From Mycolicibacterium baixiangningiae (GTDB lineage Bacteria > Actinomycetota > Actinomycetes > Mycobacteriales > Mycobacteriaceae), in contig NZ_CP066218.1 in assembly GCF_016313185.1 (NCBI RefSeq), positions 620,001 to 684,000 of the forward strand: 64,000 bases of DNA. Reading direction: 5' to 3'. The position numbers and the translations under genes are program-made. Each line of letters opens with the position of its first letter. Position 1 is the first letter of the stretch. A model generated the notes under the pieces. The model had not been told where the DNA came from. It searched no databases and worked only from the letters and a program-made list of their open reading frames with translations. Of this stretch, positions 56,802-64,000 are shown one piece after another.

Positions 56802-58742
56802 TCAGGCTCTGCCGCGCGACCGGCGGTACCGCACGGCGAGAACCCCGCCCGCGGCGAGCGCTGCCAGTCCGACCACTGCGGCGCTGAGCCACGCCCACAC
56901 CTGCCAGACCTGACCCGGCGCCGGCTGGTGCGCCATCGGACCACCCTGTGCGACAGTCAGATTGACCGTCTCACCCGCGGCACCGGTGGCCACCACGTCA
57001 CCGGACAGCGACGCCCAGCGGTCCGGAAGCCCGCGGATGTACCGGAACGACTCGTCGAGCAGTGACCAGTCACCGCCGCCGGACACCGCGAGCACGATCC
57101 GTCCGCGGTCACTGAACGCCTGCAGTGAGCCGACCGGTCCGCGGAAGTCCACCTCCGTGGAGGTGCTGCCGTCGACGGTGAGGCGATCCGGTGACTCCGC
57201 GGCCAGCGGCGGAGCCATCCCCGCCCGGATCAGCTCCGGCCCGTCGACCACGGCGAGAAGAGCGGTGCGCGAGCCGAGCGCCTCGTCGAGGGAGGTGAGG
57301 TGCGGCCGCAGGAGCATCGCCGTCTGCTGGCCCATCAGGTTGATCGCCTGTGCGGCGTAGCCGATGCGATCGGGGCTGTTCAGCGTGACGTCGAAGTCCG
57401 GCGTGAAGGCCATCGGGAGCACCGGGAACCCGCCGCGGTTGTTGGTTCCCGGCGTCACGCTCACCGTGGACTGCGGGTCGAGCGCGAAGGTGAGGCGGTC
57501 GGTGAGCGGTGCGCATTCCTGGCGGGGGATGTATCGCAGTTCCAGGGCGAGGCCCACATTGGAGGTGATGGCCTCGGCGGGAATGGTGGCGCTGACGTCG
57601 AGGCTGCCCGATTCGTCGAGGGTGTGGGTGGCCACCACCGTGCCCGCCGACCGGATGAGCACCGACGCCTCTCCGCCCACGACGGGGGTGTACTTGGCCT
57701 TGATGTGGACGTCGGCCCGGGTGACCGGTCCGACACCGAAGGCGCTGACGTCGAATCCGGCGTAGAGGACGGTGTTGCCCAGCACCGACGTCTGACCGGT
57801 GATGCCGAGTTGGTCGAAGGTCTTGACGGTCGAGGTCACCTCGGGCCGCCGGTCGGAGGAAAGCACTGCGGCCGTCGATGATTGCGCGAGCTTCACCCGC
57901 TGGTCGGTGAACAGCTCCACCTGGTCGAGCAGCTTCTCGCCGGTACCGGCGATCAGGAGTGCGGCGGCGGGGGTGCCGGCGTCGGTGATGGTGATCCCGG
58001 GCGTCGCGCCGTCACGGATGTCGATGACGCGCCGGGCGCCCGCGGCCGGCGGGAGCGCGGCGGCCGTGGTGACGCCGATGCGCACCGGCATCGGGCGGTA
58101 GAGATGGGTGAGTTCGGCGACGAGGTCGAGTGCGGCCTGCTGCTCGTAGGCGGTCGGGGCGGATCCGACGCGGATCGCGATCTCGTCGAGATACCCGGGC
58201 AGGAAGCCGGCTACCGAGACCGGATCGGGGGTGGGTCCGGAGAAGGTGTTCGCGAGCTGGGTGAGGGTCAGCGCCGGCGGCTGTGTGCAGCTGTTGGCGT
58301 CCCGGCCCGGCTCGCGCAGAACGAAACTCACCCTGGCGCGGTCGTCGACGACCTGGGCCGGTGAGATGTTGACGCTGAACGGGGTGGTGTCGCCGTCGGC
58401 GGGAGCGGGGAACGATCCGAGCACGATGCCGCGGCCGTCGATCACCTCGACCCGGCCGTTGGCGACGTTGACCACCGACCCGATCCGGCCGCTCAGCGTT
58501 CCGGGACCCACACCGTCGGGAACCGGGATCGCGGACTCCGCCGGCTGATTGGCGCCGATCAACTCCATGCGGTCCGACATCCCCAGCTGCGCCCACCCGA
58601 TCGGCGGCGTCGCCCGGGTGTCGAGCACAGCCTTGTTCACCGGTTCGGCGTGCGCGGCGGGCGGCGGGGATCCGGCCAGGCTGCCCGCCACCGCGACACC
58701 GGCGGTGGCGAGGACGGCGAGCGCGCGCGTGGATCTGGTCAT
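56802..58742 (-). CDS. BcsB-like exported protein with C-terminal anchor
   Basis: The 646-residue protein has a signal peptide (about 1-32, ALAVLATAGVAVAGSLAG and AHAEP), a large extracytoplasmic beta-rich region and a single C-terminal transmembrane helix (about 614-634) with a basic end (RYRRSRGRA). This is the plan of BcsB, the periplasmic partner of cellulose synthase, and segments such as MELIGANQPAESAIPVPDG and PDFDVTLNSPDRIGYAAQAI fit it. Its start overlaps the stop of the synthase-like gene by 4 bases, which supports a joint complex. Cellulose as product is not shown. Confidence 0.72.
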   Translation of the reverse strand: MTRSTRALAVLATAGVAVAGSLAGSPPPAAHAEPVNKAVLDTRATPPIGWAQLGMSDRMELIGANQPAESAIPVPDGVGPGTLSGRIGSVVNVANGRVEVIDGRGIVLGSFPAPADGDTTPFSVNISPAQVVDDRARVSFVLREPGRDANSCTQPPALTLTQLANTFSGPTPDPVSVAGFLPGYLDEIAIRVGSAPTAYEQQAALDLVAELTHLYRPMPVRIGVTTAAALPPAAGARRVIDIRDGATPGITITDAGTPAAALLIAGTGEKLLDQVELFTDQRVKLAQSSTAAVLSSDRRPEVTSTVKTFDQLGITGQTSVLGNTVLYAGFDVSAFGVGPVTRADVHIKAKYTPVVGGEASVLIRSAGTVVATHTLDESGSLDVSATIPAEAITSNVGLALELRYIPRQECAPLTDRLTFALDPQSTVSVTPGTNNRGGFPVLPMAFTPDFDVTLNSPDRIGYAAQAINLMGQQTAMLLRPHLTSLDEALGSRTALLAVVDGPELIRAGMAPPLAAESPDRLTVDGSTSTEVDFRGPVGSLQAFSDRGRIVLAVSGGGDWSLLDESFRYIRGLPDRWASLSGDVVATGAAGETVNLTVAQGGPMAHQPAPGQVWQVWAWLSAAVVGLAALAAGGVLAVRYRRSRGRA

Positions 58743-60163
58743 TGGAGTCCTTCGGTCAGCGGTGTGTTGTCACGAGACGGGGAGAGCCCGTGAATGGTCT
58801 TCTCCCAGAACGACGGTCGGAACACGAGTTGGTAGATGGCCTTGATCGCGGCCACCGACTGCAGCACCCAGTACAGCGGCGAGAGCAGGGCTGCCACCCA
58901 CAGGTGCGGTTTGCCCAGTGCCTGGGTGACGATCAGCCCGGTGAACACCGACAGCGGTGCGCAGATCACCAGGAGGGACAGGCAGATGTAGTAGGTGAGC
59001 GGAGGGAAAAGCATCCCGATCACGTCGGGCCTGCCGACGATCCACAGCAGCATGGTGAACCAGAACACGACGTTGAGCGCGCTGGTCAACGGCACACCGC
59101 CGGTCATGTTGAGCATCCGCAGGAACGCCTTCGTGCCGATCGCGCGCTGCAGACCCCGCGGATCGCGCAGGTGCACGAGCATGGTCTGCAGGTAGCCCTT
59201 GTACCAGCGGGACCGCTGGCGGATCCAGTTCACGACGTCGGAGTTGGCTTCCTCCAACGTGATCGAGTCCAGGATCATCGTGCGATAGCCAGTGCGTGCC
59301 AGGCGCACGCCGAGGTCGGCGTCCTCGGTGACGTTGAACTCGTCCCAGCCGCCGACGGCACGCCACACCGCGGTCGGCATGTGGTTGGAGGTGCCGCCGA
59401 GCGGAACCACGCACCGCGCCTGCTCCACGGCAGGCAGCACCACGCCGAACCACTGGTCGTACTCGAGCGAGAAGAACCGGGTGAGCAGGTTCTGCTTCTC
59501 GTTGAAGTAGCCGAGCCGCCCCTGCAGACAACCGATGTCGGACGGAACCCGGCGGAACGCGGCGACCGCGCGCCGAAGCTGCAGCGGATCCGGGATGTCC
59601 TCGGCGTCGTAGATGGTGAGGTATTCACCGCGCAGGTCGGGCAGCGACATCCCGTAGTTGCACGCCTTCGGCTTCGTCTTGGGCTGGCTGTGCGGGACGA
59701 TGACGATGCGGACCGACTGCATGTCGGCGCCGAGGAGAGCCTCCTGGGTCGCCAGGTCGTCCTCCTCGACGAGCAGCAGGATCTCCAGTTTGTCCGCCGG
59801 ATAGTCGAGGCGGCCGACGCCGTTGATCAGGTTGGCCACGATGGTCGGTTCGTCGTAGACCGGTAGCAGCACGGTGTAGACCGGCAGCTCCTCGTCGGGG
59901 ATGGCCAGCGCCTCACCGGCGCTGATGGAGACCAGGGCATTGGACCGAAGTCCCTTGAGCAGCAGGTAGTTCCGGTCCAGCGTCGACACCAGGTAGAGGA
60001 CCGCGAACACGCCGGTCAGCACCGGCGCCACGATGTGCGGCCAGTTGGCGATGCCGGCTGCGTGCAGGACGACCACCGCCGCCAGCAGCAGCAGGGACCG
60101 GCGGCCGAGCAGTCCGCGCGCCGACAGGTGGGCCGGCAGCACGACCGGAGTCGGTTCAGGCAT
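58739..60163 (-). CDS. Cellulose-synthase-like family 2 glycosyltransferase
   Basis: The 474-residue processive-type GT2 enzyme has two N-terminal helices (about 26-60), a cytoplasmic catalytic domain and three or four C-terminal helices. Motifs in order are LLVEEDD, IYDAEDIPD (DxD-like), NVTEDADLG (TED, catalytic base) and IRQRSRWYKGY (Q/RxxRW), as in BcsA and related synthases. No PilZ domain is present, so direct c-di-GMP control is not expected. It overlaps its neighbours on both sides by 8 and 4 bases. The sugar donor and polymer are unknown. Confidence 0.88.
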   Translation of the reverse strand: MPEPTPVVLPAHLSARGLLGRRSLLLLAAVVVLHAAGIANWPHIVAPVLTGVFAVLYLVSTLDRNYLLLKGLRSNALVSISAGEALAIPDEELPVYTVLLPVYDEPTIVANLINGVGRLDYPADKLEILLLVEEDDLATQEALLGADMQSVRIVIVPHSQPKTKPKACNYGMSLPDLRGEYLTIYDAEDIPDPLQLRRAVAAFRRVPSDIGCLQGRLGYFNEKQNLLTRFFSLEYDQWFGVVLPAVEQARCVVPLGGTSNHMPTAVWRAVGGWDEFNVTEDADLGVRLARTGYRTMILDSITLEEANSDVVNWIRQRSRWYKGYLQTMLVHLRDPRGLQRAIGTKAFLRMLNMTGGVPLTSALNVVFWFTMLLWIVGRPDVIGMLFPPLTYYICLSLLVICAPLSVFTGLIVTQALGKPHLWVAALLSPLYWVLQSVAAIKAIYQLVFRPSFWEKTIHGLSPSRDNTPLTEGLQ

Positions 60164-61676
60164 CGGCCGCCGCACCGTCCGCCGGTCCGGCAGCGGCGTC
60201 GTCGAGCGATGCCGACAGGGTGGCCGCGCGCTGGAGCACGACCTCGTCGACGTCACCGGCGTCCTTCGGTTGCTGGCGGGCCAGCCACAGCGCGGGTCGC
60301 AGCGATACGTCCAGCGTGCGGACGGGTTGCGGCTCCGGAGGTAGGCGGTCGCCGGTCAGTGATTGGCTGGCGACGACGTGCACCCGCTGAAAGACGTTGT
60401 CCGTCTTCCATTCCCAGGTGATCACCAGCCAGTCGGAGTGCGCACCGTCGGTGGCCGCGTCGGCGTTGCTGTACGCGATGCGGCTGCCCGCGGGCAGGTC
60501 GGGCCGATCGGTCACCGCGCGGTAGTCCACCGGCCGCGTCGACGGGTACCAGATGATGTCGGCGGTCTCGGCCAGCGCGGTGCGGTCGGACGTGGTGAGG
60601 ACGTCGACGGCCAGTGCAGGGAGGCCGCGCTGTGCGGGGGTGCGGTACCGCACGAAGGTGGCGCCGGGCCCGGCGTAGCGGGTGATGAAGTCGTAGGCGA
60701 CGGGTCCGTGCAGCGTGGCCTTCTCGGTCCAGTCGGCGGAGACGGCGGGCAGCGCGGCCGCGCGGGCGACGGGTGGGTTGAGGGACGCCAGCGCGACGGC
60801 GGTCACGGCGAGTGCGCCCAGCGCCCGCGCCGTGTGCTGGTGCGGTTCAGCCCAGCCCTGTGCGACGAGGTTCGTCCGCGCCGGCCGCGTCGTCAGCAGG
60901 GCGGCTGTCACCAGGGTGGGGAACACGGCTCCGACGAACACGGTGACGGTGAGGAGCGGCAGCTGCGCACCCACGGTGAGCACCGTGAGACCGGAGACCG
61001 CGAAACAGACCAGGGCGGCGAGGGCGCGATAGGCGGGCGGCGTCATCCGGCCGGCGAGGAGAACCGCGACCGCTCCGGCGAGCGCAGTGAGCAGGCCCGC
61101 GGCGGTGTCGGACCCGCCGAGCGCCGCGGTCGCCAATGTCAACGGCAGGGGGCTGACGCAGCACACCGCGAAAAGCCACAGCGGCCACATCCGAACGGTG
61201 TGGCGCACGCCGAACAGCACCGTCACGACGCACGCGAACCAGATCGGGGCGCCGACGTCCTGCAGGTGCCAGAGGCCGGCCAGCGTCGGCATGCGGTGGC
61301 TGAGCAGTTCGACGCCGGCGAGCGCACCGGCCCCGACCAGCGCGGCGATGATCCAGTTCGACTCGGTGTCGGCAACGCCACGCGGCGGCGTGCGGTAGCC
61401 GAGCGCGATGAGGATGACGAGAACGGGCAGAACCGCCGGAAGCGGCGCCCGGGAGCCGTGGACCGCGAGCGCGACGGTGTCGGCGTAGGGGATGGCGTAG
61501 GCGATCGCCGTCAGACCCACCGCGATCGCCAACCGCAGATGGAACCAGCGTGTGATTGCCGTTAGGGACCCTAATGGCTTCGCGAATGTGTACTCAGTAA
61601 CGCCAGCAGAGGATGGCTGCGTCGTCGGAGCCGCGGCCAGATCAATGGTGAACCCAGTCGAAGACGCAGTTCCCAC
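60156..61676 (-). CDS. Polytopic membrane protein of the polysaccharide operon, family unknown
   Basis: The 506-residue protein has about ten hydrophobic helices (from residue 45 to about 310), then an extracytoplasmic domain of about 190 residues with the segment WYPSTRPVDYRAVTDRPD and an acidic tail. I do not recognise the family. The layout, membrane bundle plus outer soluble domain, would suit an export, chain-length or modification partner of the synthase. It is the first gene of the operon and overlaps the synthase gene by 8 bases. The GTG at 61676 is the first usable start. Confidence 0.6.
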   Translation of the reverse strand: MGTASSTGFTIDLAAAPTTQPSSAGVTEYTFAKPLGSLTAITRWFHLRLAIAVGLTAIAYAIPYADTVALAVHGSRAPLPAVLPVLVILIALGYRTPPRGVADTESNWIIAALVGAGALAGVELLSHRMPTLAGLWHLQDVGAPIWFACVVTVLFGVRHTVRMWPLWLFAVCCVSPLPLTLATAALGGSDTAAGLLTALAGAVAVLLAGRMTPPAYRALAALVCFAVSGLTVLTVGAQLPLLTVTVFVGAVFPTLVTAALLTTRPARTNLVAQGWAEPHQHTARALGALAVTAVALASLNPPVARAAALPAVSADWTEKATLHGPVAYDFITRYAGPGATFVRYRTPAQRGLPALAVDVLTTSDRTALAETADIIWYPSTRPVDYRAVTDRPDLPAGSRIAYSNADAATDGAHSDWLVITWEWKTDNVFQRVHVVASQSLTGDRLPPEPQPVRTLDVSLRPALWLARQQPKDAGDVDEVVLQRAATLSASLDDAAAGPADGAAADA

Positions 61677-61704
61677 GGCATTCCTGACTCTGAGGTAAGT
61701 TATT

Positions 61705-61727
61705 GACGCGAGCGACTGTGTCGCGTC
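61705..61727. promoter_or_regulatory. Perfect inverted repeat between polysaccharide operon and pta
   Basis: GACGCGA-GCGACTGTG-TCGCGTC is a 7-9-7 perfect inverted repeat, with a second one nested in it (GCGAC-TGT-GTCGC, 61712-61724). It lies 28 bases before the start of the operon and about 140 before pta, in the divergent 188-base gap. TTGACG (61703-61708) overlaps its left arm and may be a -35 element toward pta. Probably an operator; the binding protein is unknown. The rest of the gap shows no other gene. Confidence 0.5.
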
Positions 61728-61864
61728 TGTGCGAAGTTAGCAAATAATTGCGGAATAACCAACACAGCGCAAGCCGGGCGAGTTCTGTTCCGGTCGGCGG
61801 TCTGCTGGCCGCGATGCCGCCGATGCGGCAGGCTGTGAGGGTGCCCGCTGATAGTCGTACCCAC

Positions 61865-63940
61865 GTGACCGACTCTCGCGTTTCCGCCATTTACGTCGCA
61901 TCGCCGGAAGGTGACACAGGAAAGTCGACGATCGCGCTCGGACTGCTCGACCGGCTGACCGCCACGGCCGCCAGAGTCGGGGTGTTCCGGCCCATCACCC
62001 GCCAGGGGCCGGCGCGCGACTACATCCTCGAATTGCTGCTCGCCCACACCACGGCAGAACTGCCGTATGAGGACTGCGTCGGCGTCACCTATCACGAGCT
62101 GCACGAGGATTCCGACAGCGCGCTCGCCGACATCGTCGACCGCTTCCACCGCGTCGCCGACCGATGCGATGCGGTGTTGATCGTCGGCAGTGACTACACC
62201 GACGTGACGAGCCCCAGCGAGCTGTCGATGAACGCGCGCATCGCCGCCAACCTCGGCGCGCCCGTCGTCCTCGCCGTCAAAGCCCGTGGCCGGACGCCCG
62301 ACGAAGTGGCGCAGGTGACCGACGTATGCCTCGACGAGATTGCCGCCCAGCATGCGTTCACCGCCGCGGTCGTGGCCAACCGGTGCGACCCCGCGCAGCT
62401 CGCCGAGGTGCGCGAGGCGTTGCAGCGCAACGGCGGACCACAGGCCTATGTGCTACCCGAGGAGCCGCTGCTGGTCGCACCGTCGGTCGCCGAACTGCGT
62501 GACGCCGTCGACGGCACGGTGATCAGCGGTGACGAGACGCTCCTGAACCGGGAGGCCATGGATGTGCTGGTTGCGGGTATGACCGCGGAGCACGTGTTGG
62601 AGCGGTTGACCGAGGGCGTCACGGTGGTCACGCCCGGAGATCGGTCCGACGTGGTGCTCGCCGTCGTGAGTGCCCATGCCGCGGAAGGCTTTCCGTCGCT
62701 GTCGAGCATCATCCTCAACGGTGGGCTCGAACTGCATCCGTCGATCGCCGCGCTGGTCGCCGGGCTGGGGTTGCGGCTGCCTGTGGTCGCCACCGGGTAC
62801 GGCACGTTCGAGACCGCCAGCCGGGTGGCGGGCACCAGGGGGCGGGTGACCGCCTCCTCGGCGCGAAAGATCGACACCGCGCTGGCGTTGATGGAGACCC
62901 ACGTCGACACCGCGGACCTGTTGAGCCGGTTGGCGATTCCCATCCCGACGGTCACCACGCCACAGATGTTCACCTATCAGCTGCTCGATCAGGCCCGCGC
63001 CGAACGCAAGCGCATCGTGCTGCCCGAGGGTGACGACGACCGCATCCTCAAGGCTGCGGGACGGCTGCTGCAGCGTGGCGTCGCCGAGCTGACGATCCTC
63101 GGGGAGGAGGCGCGGGTCCGGGCCCGCGCTGCCGAACTGGGCGTCGACCTCACCGCGGCCGCGGTGCTCGACCCGCGCACCAGCGAGCTGTGTGACCGGT
63201 TCGCCGAGGAGTACGCAGAGATCCGCAAGCACAAGGGTGTCACCGTCGAGCAGGCCCGTGAGATCATCCACGACGTCTCGTACTTCGGCACCATGTTGGT
63301 GCACAACGACATGGTCGACGGCATGGTGTCGGGGGCGGCGCACACCACCGCCCACACCGTGCGCCCCGCCTTCGAGATCATCAAGACCCTGCCCGACGTG
63401 TCGACCGTGTCGAGCATCTTCCTGATGTGCCTGGCCGACCGCGTACTCGCCTATGGTGACTGCGCGATCGTCCCCGATCCGACGGCAGAACAACTGGCCG
63501 ACATCGCGATCTCGTCCTCACGCACCGCGGCCCGCTTCGGTATCGAACCGCGGGTGGCCATGCTGTCGTATTCGACGGGTACTTCGGGAACCGGCGCCGA
63601 GGTCGAGAAGGTCCGGGAGGCAACCGAACTGGTGCGCAAGCGTGAACCCGACCTGCTCGTCGAGGGGCCCATCCAGTACGACGCGGCCGTGGAGCCGTCG
63701 GTCGCCGCGACCAAGATGCCGGACTCGCCCGTCGCCGGCCGGGCCACGGTCCTGATCTTCCCCGACCTCAACACCGGCAACAACACCTACAAGGCGGTGC
63801 AGCGCAGTGCTGGAGCGATCGCCATCGGCCCGGTGCTGCAGGGGCTGAACAAACCGGTCAACGACCTGTCGCGAGGGGCGCTGGTCGAAGACATCGTCAA
63901 CACGGTCGCGATCACCGCGATCCAGGCCCAGGGGATCTGA
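61865..63940 (+). CDS. pta: Phosphate acetyltransferase
   Basis: The 691-residue enzyme converts acetyl-CoA and phosphate to acetyl phosphate and CoA, working with AckA in acetate overflow and use. It has the long form: an N-terminal P-loop/BioD-like domain (PEGDTGKSTIALGLL, about residue 13), a DRTGG regulatory domain (about 215-330) and the C-terminal PTA_PTB catalytic domain (from RIVLPEGDDDRILKAAGRLL to NTVAITAIQAQGI). The GTG at 61865 agrees with the M. tuberculosis start (Rv0408); a GTG at 61841 is possible. Its stop overlaps ackA. Confidence 0.96.
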   Translation: MTDSRVSAIYVASPEGDTGKSTIALGLLDRLTATAARVGVFRPITRQGPARDYILELLLAHTTAELPYEDCVGVTYHELHEDSDSALADIVDRFHRVADRCDAVLIVGSDYTDVTSPSELSMNARIAANLGAPVVLAVKARGRTPDEVAQVTDVCLDEIAAQHAFTAAVVANRCDPAQLAEVREALQRNGGPQAYVLPEEPLLVAPSVAELRDAVDGTVISGDETLLNREAMDVLVAGMTAEHVLERLTEGVTVVTPGDRSDVVLAVVSAHAAEGFPSLSSIILNGGLELHPSIAALVAGLGLRLPVVATGYGTFETASRVAGTRGRVTASSARKIDTALALMETHVDTADLLSRLAIPIPTVTTPQMFTYQLLDQARAERKRIVLPEGDDDRILKAAGRLLQRGVAELTILGEEARVRARAAELGVDLTAAAVLDPRTSELCDRFAEEYAEIRKHKGVTVEQAREIIHDVSYFGTMLVHNDMVDGMVSGAAHTTAHTVRPAFEIIKTLPDVSTVSSIFLMCLADRVLAYGDCAIVPDPTAEQLADIAISSSRTAARFGIEPRVAMLSYSTGTSGTGAEVEKVREATELVRKREPDLLVEGPIQYDAAVEPSVAATKMPDSPVAGRATVLIFPDLNTGNNTYKAVQRSAGAIAIGPVLQGLNKPVNDLSRGALVEDIVNTVAITAIQAQGI

Positions 63941-64000
63941 TGAGCCGCACCGTCCTGGTTCTCAACTCCGGATCGTCGTCGGTCAAATTCCAGCTGGTCG
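63940..64000 (+). CDS. ackA: Acetate kinase, 5' end only
   Basis: The first 20 codons read MSRTVLVLNSGSSSVKFQLV, the conserved N-terminal phosphate-binding strand and loop of acetate kinase. The enzyme makes acetyl phosphate from acetate and ATP, paired with Pta. The ATG shares one base with the pta stop (TGATG), so the two are coupled. The gene runs out of the window. Confidence 0.95.
   Translation, partial: MSRTVLVLNSGSSSVKFQLV

Noticed and set aside
55629..57065. Plus-strand open frame of 478 codons across the polysaccharide operon
   Set aside because: Composition is His/Arg/Asp-rich with no motif, and it is antisense to membrane proteins with clear helices.
60156..61676. Exosortase or archaeosortase identity for the unknown membrane protein
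   Set aside because: The helix bundle plus outer domain is suggestive, but the conserved Cys, Arg and His motifs of exosortases are not seen.

Overview
The window is high-GC actinobacterial DNA and very probably comes from a rapidly growing Mycolicibacterium or a close relative. It carries the dnaK-grpE-dnaJ-hspR operon, clpB next to a TtfA-type gene, fba, purA, purT, metZ, and fgd1 (F420-dependent glucose-6-phosphate dehydrogenase) close to pta-ackA. It also has ESX-1-type secreted proteins and an MMPL transporter. Several genes appear to be transcribed without a leader, which is common in mycobacteria. No tRNA, rRNA or CRISPR array was recognised.

Layout. 1-3664: heat-shock chaperone operon ending in its repressor gene hspR. 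3661-7499: aldose-1-epimerase, a globin-reductase fusion, an ABC-2-like membrane protein and a divergent TetR regulator. 7512-10350: a small locus of three Esp-like (type VII secretion substrate) genes with a divergent unknown membrane protein. 10382-12091: a GAP/Sap membrane protein and an ABM-domain membrane protein. 12116-14838: clpB, whose promoter holds an HspR operator (HAIR) and a SigH/SigE-type promoter, so it belongs to the regulon of the repressor at the start of the window. 15040-31746: ttfA, SDR, lipoprotein, TrmH methyltransferase, TetR-MFS efflux pair, GH76-like protein overlapping nhaA-DsbA, XdhC, alpha/beta hydrolase, LLM oxidoreductase, SBP56, SDR, a deleted VOC gene, nitronate monooxygenase, DedA and a zinc alcohol dehydrogenase. 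31776-39328: fba, Rv0361-like, DUF3151, CDF transporter, M50 protease, purA and neighbours. 39285-49156: ferredoxin-P450 pair, MMPL/MarR pair, Na+/H+ antiporter, UBP zinc finger, purT, rhodanese and metZ. 49222-51842: an IS30-family element split by an IS110-family element. 51906-55158: SDR, GNAT, MBL hydrolase and fgd1. 55161-61676: a four-gene minus-strand operon for a cellulose-synthase-like polysaccharide system, placed between fgd1 and pta. 61865-64000: pta and the start of ackA.

The most interesting object is the IS110 element at 50298-51649. Its 5' non-coding end (about 50315-50510) can be read by eye as a full bridge RNA: two stem-enclosed loops, each with a terminal hairpin and two guide segments. 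The first loop matches the interrupted IS30 target on both sides. The second matches the element's own two ends. All four guides agree on a GT core that is present at both junctions. Joining right end to left end would also create a promoter (TTGACA, 16 bp, TATCAA) that starts just before the RNA.

Several regulatory pairs show inverted repeats in their intergenic regions: two TetR genes, one MarR gene, the CDF transporter promoter, and the region between pta and the polysaccharide operon. Comparisons with M. tuberculosis H37Rv locus numbers are from memory. They suggest that the block from the globin-reductase gene to the purA-thioesterase genes is inverted here relative to that genome.
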